Below, piece after piece: positions 60,660 through 64,000 of a stretch of 64,000 nt of DNA; position 1 is the first letter of the stretch, and each line of letters begins with the position of its first letter. The stretch comes from Urechis unicinctus. Its lineage: Eukaryota; Annelida; Polychaeta; Xenopneusta; Urechidae. Where the stretch lies: positions 3,025,510 through 3,089,509 of the forward strand of contig CM067351.1 in NCBI GenBank assembly GCA_034190875.2. Direction: 5' to 3'. Position numbers and translations under genes: made by a program. The notes under the pieces were generated by a model. That model searched no databases. It saw only the letters and a program-made list of their open reading frames with translations, and was not told where the DNA came from.

Positions 60660-60930
60660 TGGCACTTAAGTGTATAGAGGTAGTATATATGTGCCGCGCG
60701 ACTGGGTATGCTTTTTCGGCCTCTCCGACTTGTACGACGGGTTTTTGGGCCTCATACCTGTACGACGGGGTATTTTTTTCAGCTTCAATCTGTACGACGG
60801 GTTATACATTTGCATAATACCTTGTACGACGGGGTGTTTTTGGCCATTTTGACCTTGTACGACGGGTACGGGATTTCAAGGTCCTGCGGCACACCCCTAT
60901 CCAGAATAAGGCCAAGTGCCCCCCCCCCCC
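60660..60930 (+). repeat. GTACGACGG tandem repeat, forward copy
   Basis: Five TGTACGACGGG units, spaced 27 to 40 bases, lie between GCGCGACTGGG and CCTGCGGCACACCCCTAT. The same arrangement occurs in reverse at 21,205-21,435, including both outer edges (CACTTAAG and GGTGTGCCGC), so the ends define one element of about 270 bp. Confidence 0.85.
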
Positions 60931-60945
60931 CCCCCCCCCCCCCCC
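60919..60945. repeat. Poly-C tract
   Basis: 27 C bases at the right edge of the GTACGACGG element. The corresponding place at 21,205 is a GGGGGG run, so a short C run is part of the element and has expanded here. Confidence 0.95.
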
Positions 60946-60999
60946 GGCCCAGCGCTCCCGCATATTCACCACAGAATCATCATGATCTTCAGACATTAT

Positions 61000-61313
61000 T
61001 AGGGAAATAACGTAAGAGTGACACGTCAAAGCCTATGTGCAAAAACGTGCGCTGGCCTATTTCCGCTTATTTGGAGTGATCAGCGATGATATTGAAAATG
61101 GAACCCCTCCCAGCACAAATACTCCTGGGCCCGCGGTAATTGCGCAGAATCGACTCTCCGCGTCGTGCCTTTGCGTTTACCTCTGACCAAAAGGGAAGTG
61201 ATCTTTGTTCTGAGTAAATAAACAATCAAAGAGACACCACGTTTGAAGTTTGCACAAGCGCTGAGGCGCATATCAATGTGTGTTTGTGCGCGACTGGTTG
61301 CTCGCATACAAAC
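61000..61313. repeat. 320-bp repeat, copy 2
   Basis: Counterpart of 57,110-57,420. It breaks off at the assembly gap just where copy 1 approaches its CA/TA microsatellite. Confidence 0.9.
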
Positions 61314-61413
61314 NNNNNNNNNNNNNNNNNNNNNNNNNNNNNNNNNNNNNNNNNNNNNNNNNNNNNNNNNNNNNNNNNNNNNNNNNNNNNNNNNNNNNNN
61401 NNNNNNNNNNNNN
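61314..61413. other. Assembly gap (100 N)
   Basis: Exactly 100 N, a usual placeholder for a gap of unknown size. By comparison with copy 1 it most likely hides a CA/TA microsatellite. Confidence 0.95.
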
Positions 61414-64000
61414 TAGCGTTCAAGGATAATGTTCTACAATTGTCAATGGCATCTATACATTATGATTTACAAGAAAAGGGGAAATCTTATGACCCTTGAA
61501 AAGCCAGAGAATCTAATGAGTCATAATGCATTTCATGAATTGTTCGTTTGTTTTGAAGTCATTTATTACTTTATTGGCCTTCTAGGACTGCCTTTCATCC
61601 CTGTGTGGTTTTATGTCTCAATGGTTTCTCGAAGAGCATTTATTATTGGGCTTGAAAGTAGCTATACAGTAGCCACTATGAACATCTGTTGAAAATGGTA
61701 AAGTGATATTTCTTATTCAATATCATTCTTTTACTTCATGTCGATGATGAGCATGCATATTCCCATTGTGACAAGGGGACCATGTATTTTGTCGGTGCAT
61801 TGCTATAATGACGTGAAGTCTACACGCTATGTCCCTTCCTATTACGCCATGTGCCCACCCATTAGTCTGCTGTGTGCTATGCATGTATAATGGGAGGTTG
61901 ACCGCCTTGTTGCTGATTTGTTAACCCCATTTGCACAACAAAGAGTCAAAGAGGAAGGCATTCTATGCGTTACTTGATACTAGACTGTGGTAATTGAAAC
62001 CCAATGTGTCATTTTTTCTTTTTTTTCTGCGGCATTGAGAAAGCGCAATGAGAATTGGGGTTACTGGCATTTTCTCTTTGCTTTGTATATTGTTTCCAAC
62101 ATCCGCCCCCGTTTTGTGGTATCATTTTCATTTCCCACTTAGATAGCTTGCTTCAAGATCCAAGAGGTGGTATATCAATGTCTAGCATACCCATTTGGGT
62201 TTTACATGAACATTTCATTCACATAACCAGTACTAACTCATTGATATCTTAATCATCATCCAACTTTTTAATGTATCATTGTGCATCTATCACTTAAGCG
62301 TGATTGTATATTTTCGACACAATCAAATGAATTGCAATCTGCATCGCTGAACGATTTGCCATCTCATAACCAAATGACTACCTCTTCAAAGCCGGTGCTT
62401 TCTTAGTAATCGCCGTTTTTGACATCAGCGAACAATAAGCTTACAAAGCACTGATAAAAGCAAATGCCTGGCAAGTGGCAACTAATGTTCCCTGTTTTCC
62501 GAACGGGGGTTAGTGACTGATAAGACAATCAATTGGACCCGAGGCTGAATCAATAAGGCCCACTGATCCTCTCAATGATCAGGAAACTTAAACAATGACC
62601 AAAACATTTATCCTGCATCATGCATAACTTTTGAACATACGTCGAATTCCTGGAACAGCAACGTCACATTTAAAGCCGATGAGTGAGCAATTTTGTAAAA
62701 GCAGATACAAAAATGGACAATTACCACAAATATATTACGGCCATCTGCTTATTATGCAATTAAATACACTGATTATTTAATACTAAAAGTATCATCATGT
62801 CAAAATATATCACAAACCATAGCAGGGAGAAGCACCCCCCCCCCCCCCCCCCCCCTCCCCACCCCCCAGCGCTGGTATATGTTATCCAATATGTGCATGT
62901 TTTGTGGTGGGGCGGGCCATAAGTGACTACTACCACGCATAAATAAGTAGCAGCGGCATGTCGACACTTATGCCAATAACATCATGCCATGGTTTTGTTT
63001 GCAATTAATTAATTTCATGTAGACATATTAAACATAATCAGATAATACAGTAGTACAAATAATGCCAATGCCTTATAGTCTGTCTATCGATAGTTTGGAT
63101 TTGCATCTCCAGAGTCTTTTGGAAAGGTCCTCCACGTTCAATTATCTATTTACGTTGGGACATACTGGAACATTTGAATCCTATATATTTTGGCTCTGCG
63201 ACCAGACCCGTCTATATTCATCATGCAATACAGTTGATAAGATAATATCATGTAACATATAGTGTGACAGTGGCTCCCTAACATTGCTTTAAGGTACATA
63301 TAGCCCATAACCTTTGCCAATGGATACACAAATAGTTACCCATGTCTTAAGGAATATCGAGCCCATAACCTAAACGGATGCCTAACTGGAAATAAAATGT
63401 TATTTTCCAGTCCATTCGATTCCATTTGATCACTCGTTGCATTTGTGCTCATGAGATGCTGCATATATAGATTGAAGAGTGCTTTTGTTTAACAGACGGA
63501 CGCGACCAGGCTGTAAAGAAACCAATGTTGTAATTTGGGGGATGGTAGAACCGATGTAGAGTCGTTAACTGGAGCGTAATATCTTTACCATATGGTGGCT
63601 GAGGTGGGATTTATGAGGATCCGTTGTGAGGCTAGAATTACGTACGGCTATGGCTATGATATCTGAATTGAGCTGCTGTGCATAGATAGTAATGATTCAT
63701 GCCGATCACTTAACCACAGTCGGTATCAGCAGTGAGACATTGATTAGTATAATGAAACAAGATAATTGCAGGATAGGGCTCGTTTCTTAATAATGCGCTT
63801 GTGAATGATATAATGACCACATATGCGTAAATAATATTGGATCCTACATTTAATCGAACATATGACAGTTATTTTTTAGGCAAAACACAATTGATTTTCT
63901 GACAACGGGAAAAGGCTATATAATTAATATTTATCATTCCATCAAGCATTTGTCAGTTCCTTTCGAGAATATCCTTACTATGCCCACATGTAAGGGCATA
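61414..64000. other. No supported gene; poly-C tract at 62,835
   Basis: Non-coding in appearance. A C run at 62,835-62,855 is followed by TCCCCACCCCCC. Short hydrophobic frames at 61,429 and 62,055 have no start, splice or family support. Confidence 0.5.

Overview
The window looks like nuclear DNA from an invertebrate animal, probably a marine lophotrochozoan such as a mollusc, although the species cannot be read from the sequence. Coding pieces are short exons bounded by GT-AG splice signals. There are long TA, GT/CA and poly-C tracts. The mobile-element mix (CR1/jockey-type LINEs, Ty3-type and DIRS-type fragments, a large TatD-domain gene, a SAMD3-like gene) fits such an animal. I see no bacterial operons, rRNA genes, complete tRNA genes or CRISPR array. 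Most of the window is non-coding, repeat-derived or decayed DNA. Region by region: 1-3.7 kb holds an unassigned coding segment and a complete four-exon calmodulin-like gene on the minus strand. 3.7-10.5 kb is repeat DNA: family A copy 1, microsatellites, an 18-bp minisatellite and a tandem duplication, plus a candidate terminal exon near 7.4 kb. 10.9-12.3 kb has two phase-compatible exons on the plus strand, followed by a Ty3-type RT fragment. 14.6-15.2 kb is a TA tract with a 27-bp array. 16.4-18.0 kb has a four-exon gene of unknown family on the minus strand. 18.8-19.8 kb is a LINE endonuclease fragment. 20.3-22.1 kb is a duplicated block, a GTACGACGG-type repeat and a DIRS-type fragment. 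22.5-28.4 kb is the most unusual part: a TatD-domain gene, a Ty3-type gag and protease fossil, and a three-exon SAMD3-like gene lying between the gag zinc knuckle and the protease, with an array of TTAGTCA/TGACTAA boxes just past its poly(A) signal. 30-54 kb is a mosaic of old diverged repeats that recur in the same order, with single exon-like segments at 33.8, 41.2, 44.7, 47.8 and 54.2 kb, a probable small secreted protein at 35.8 kb, and a 5'-truncated LINE at 51.7-53.9 kb. 54.5-55.2 kb has a RecQ-like first exon and another candidate first exon. 55.6-61.4 kb has long TA tracts, a Ty3-type integrase fossil, two copies of a 320-bp repeat and a 100-N assembly gap. 61.4-64.0 kb has no recognisable gene. 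Several independent coding segments, and the LINE, become consistent after a single-base change at a short mononucleotide run (usually one base missing). This points to uncorrected long-read errors as well as true decay, so some genes called broken here may be intact in the animal. The genes do not form an obvious pathway; the recognisable ones are a calcium sensor, a RecQ-like helicase start, a SAMD3-like protein and a TatD-type nuclease. No candidate for a wholly new system is proven. The best leads are the 22.5-28.4 kb composite, the paralogous exon pair at 33.8 and 44.7 kb, and the unidentified gene at 16.4-18.0 kb.
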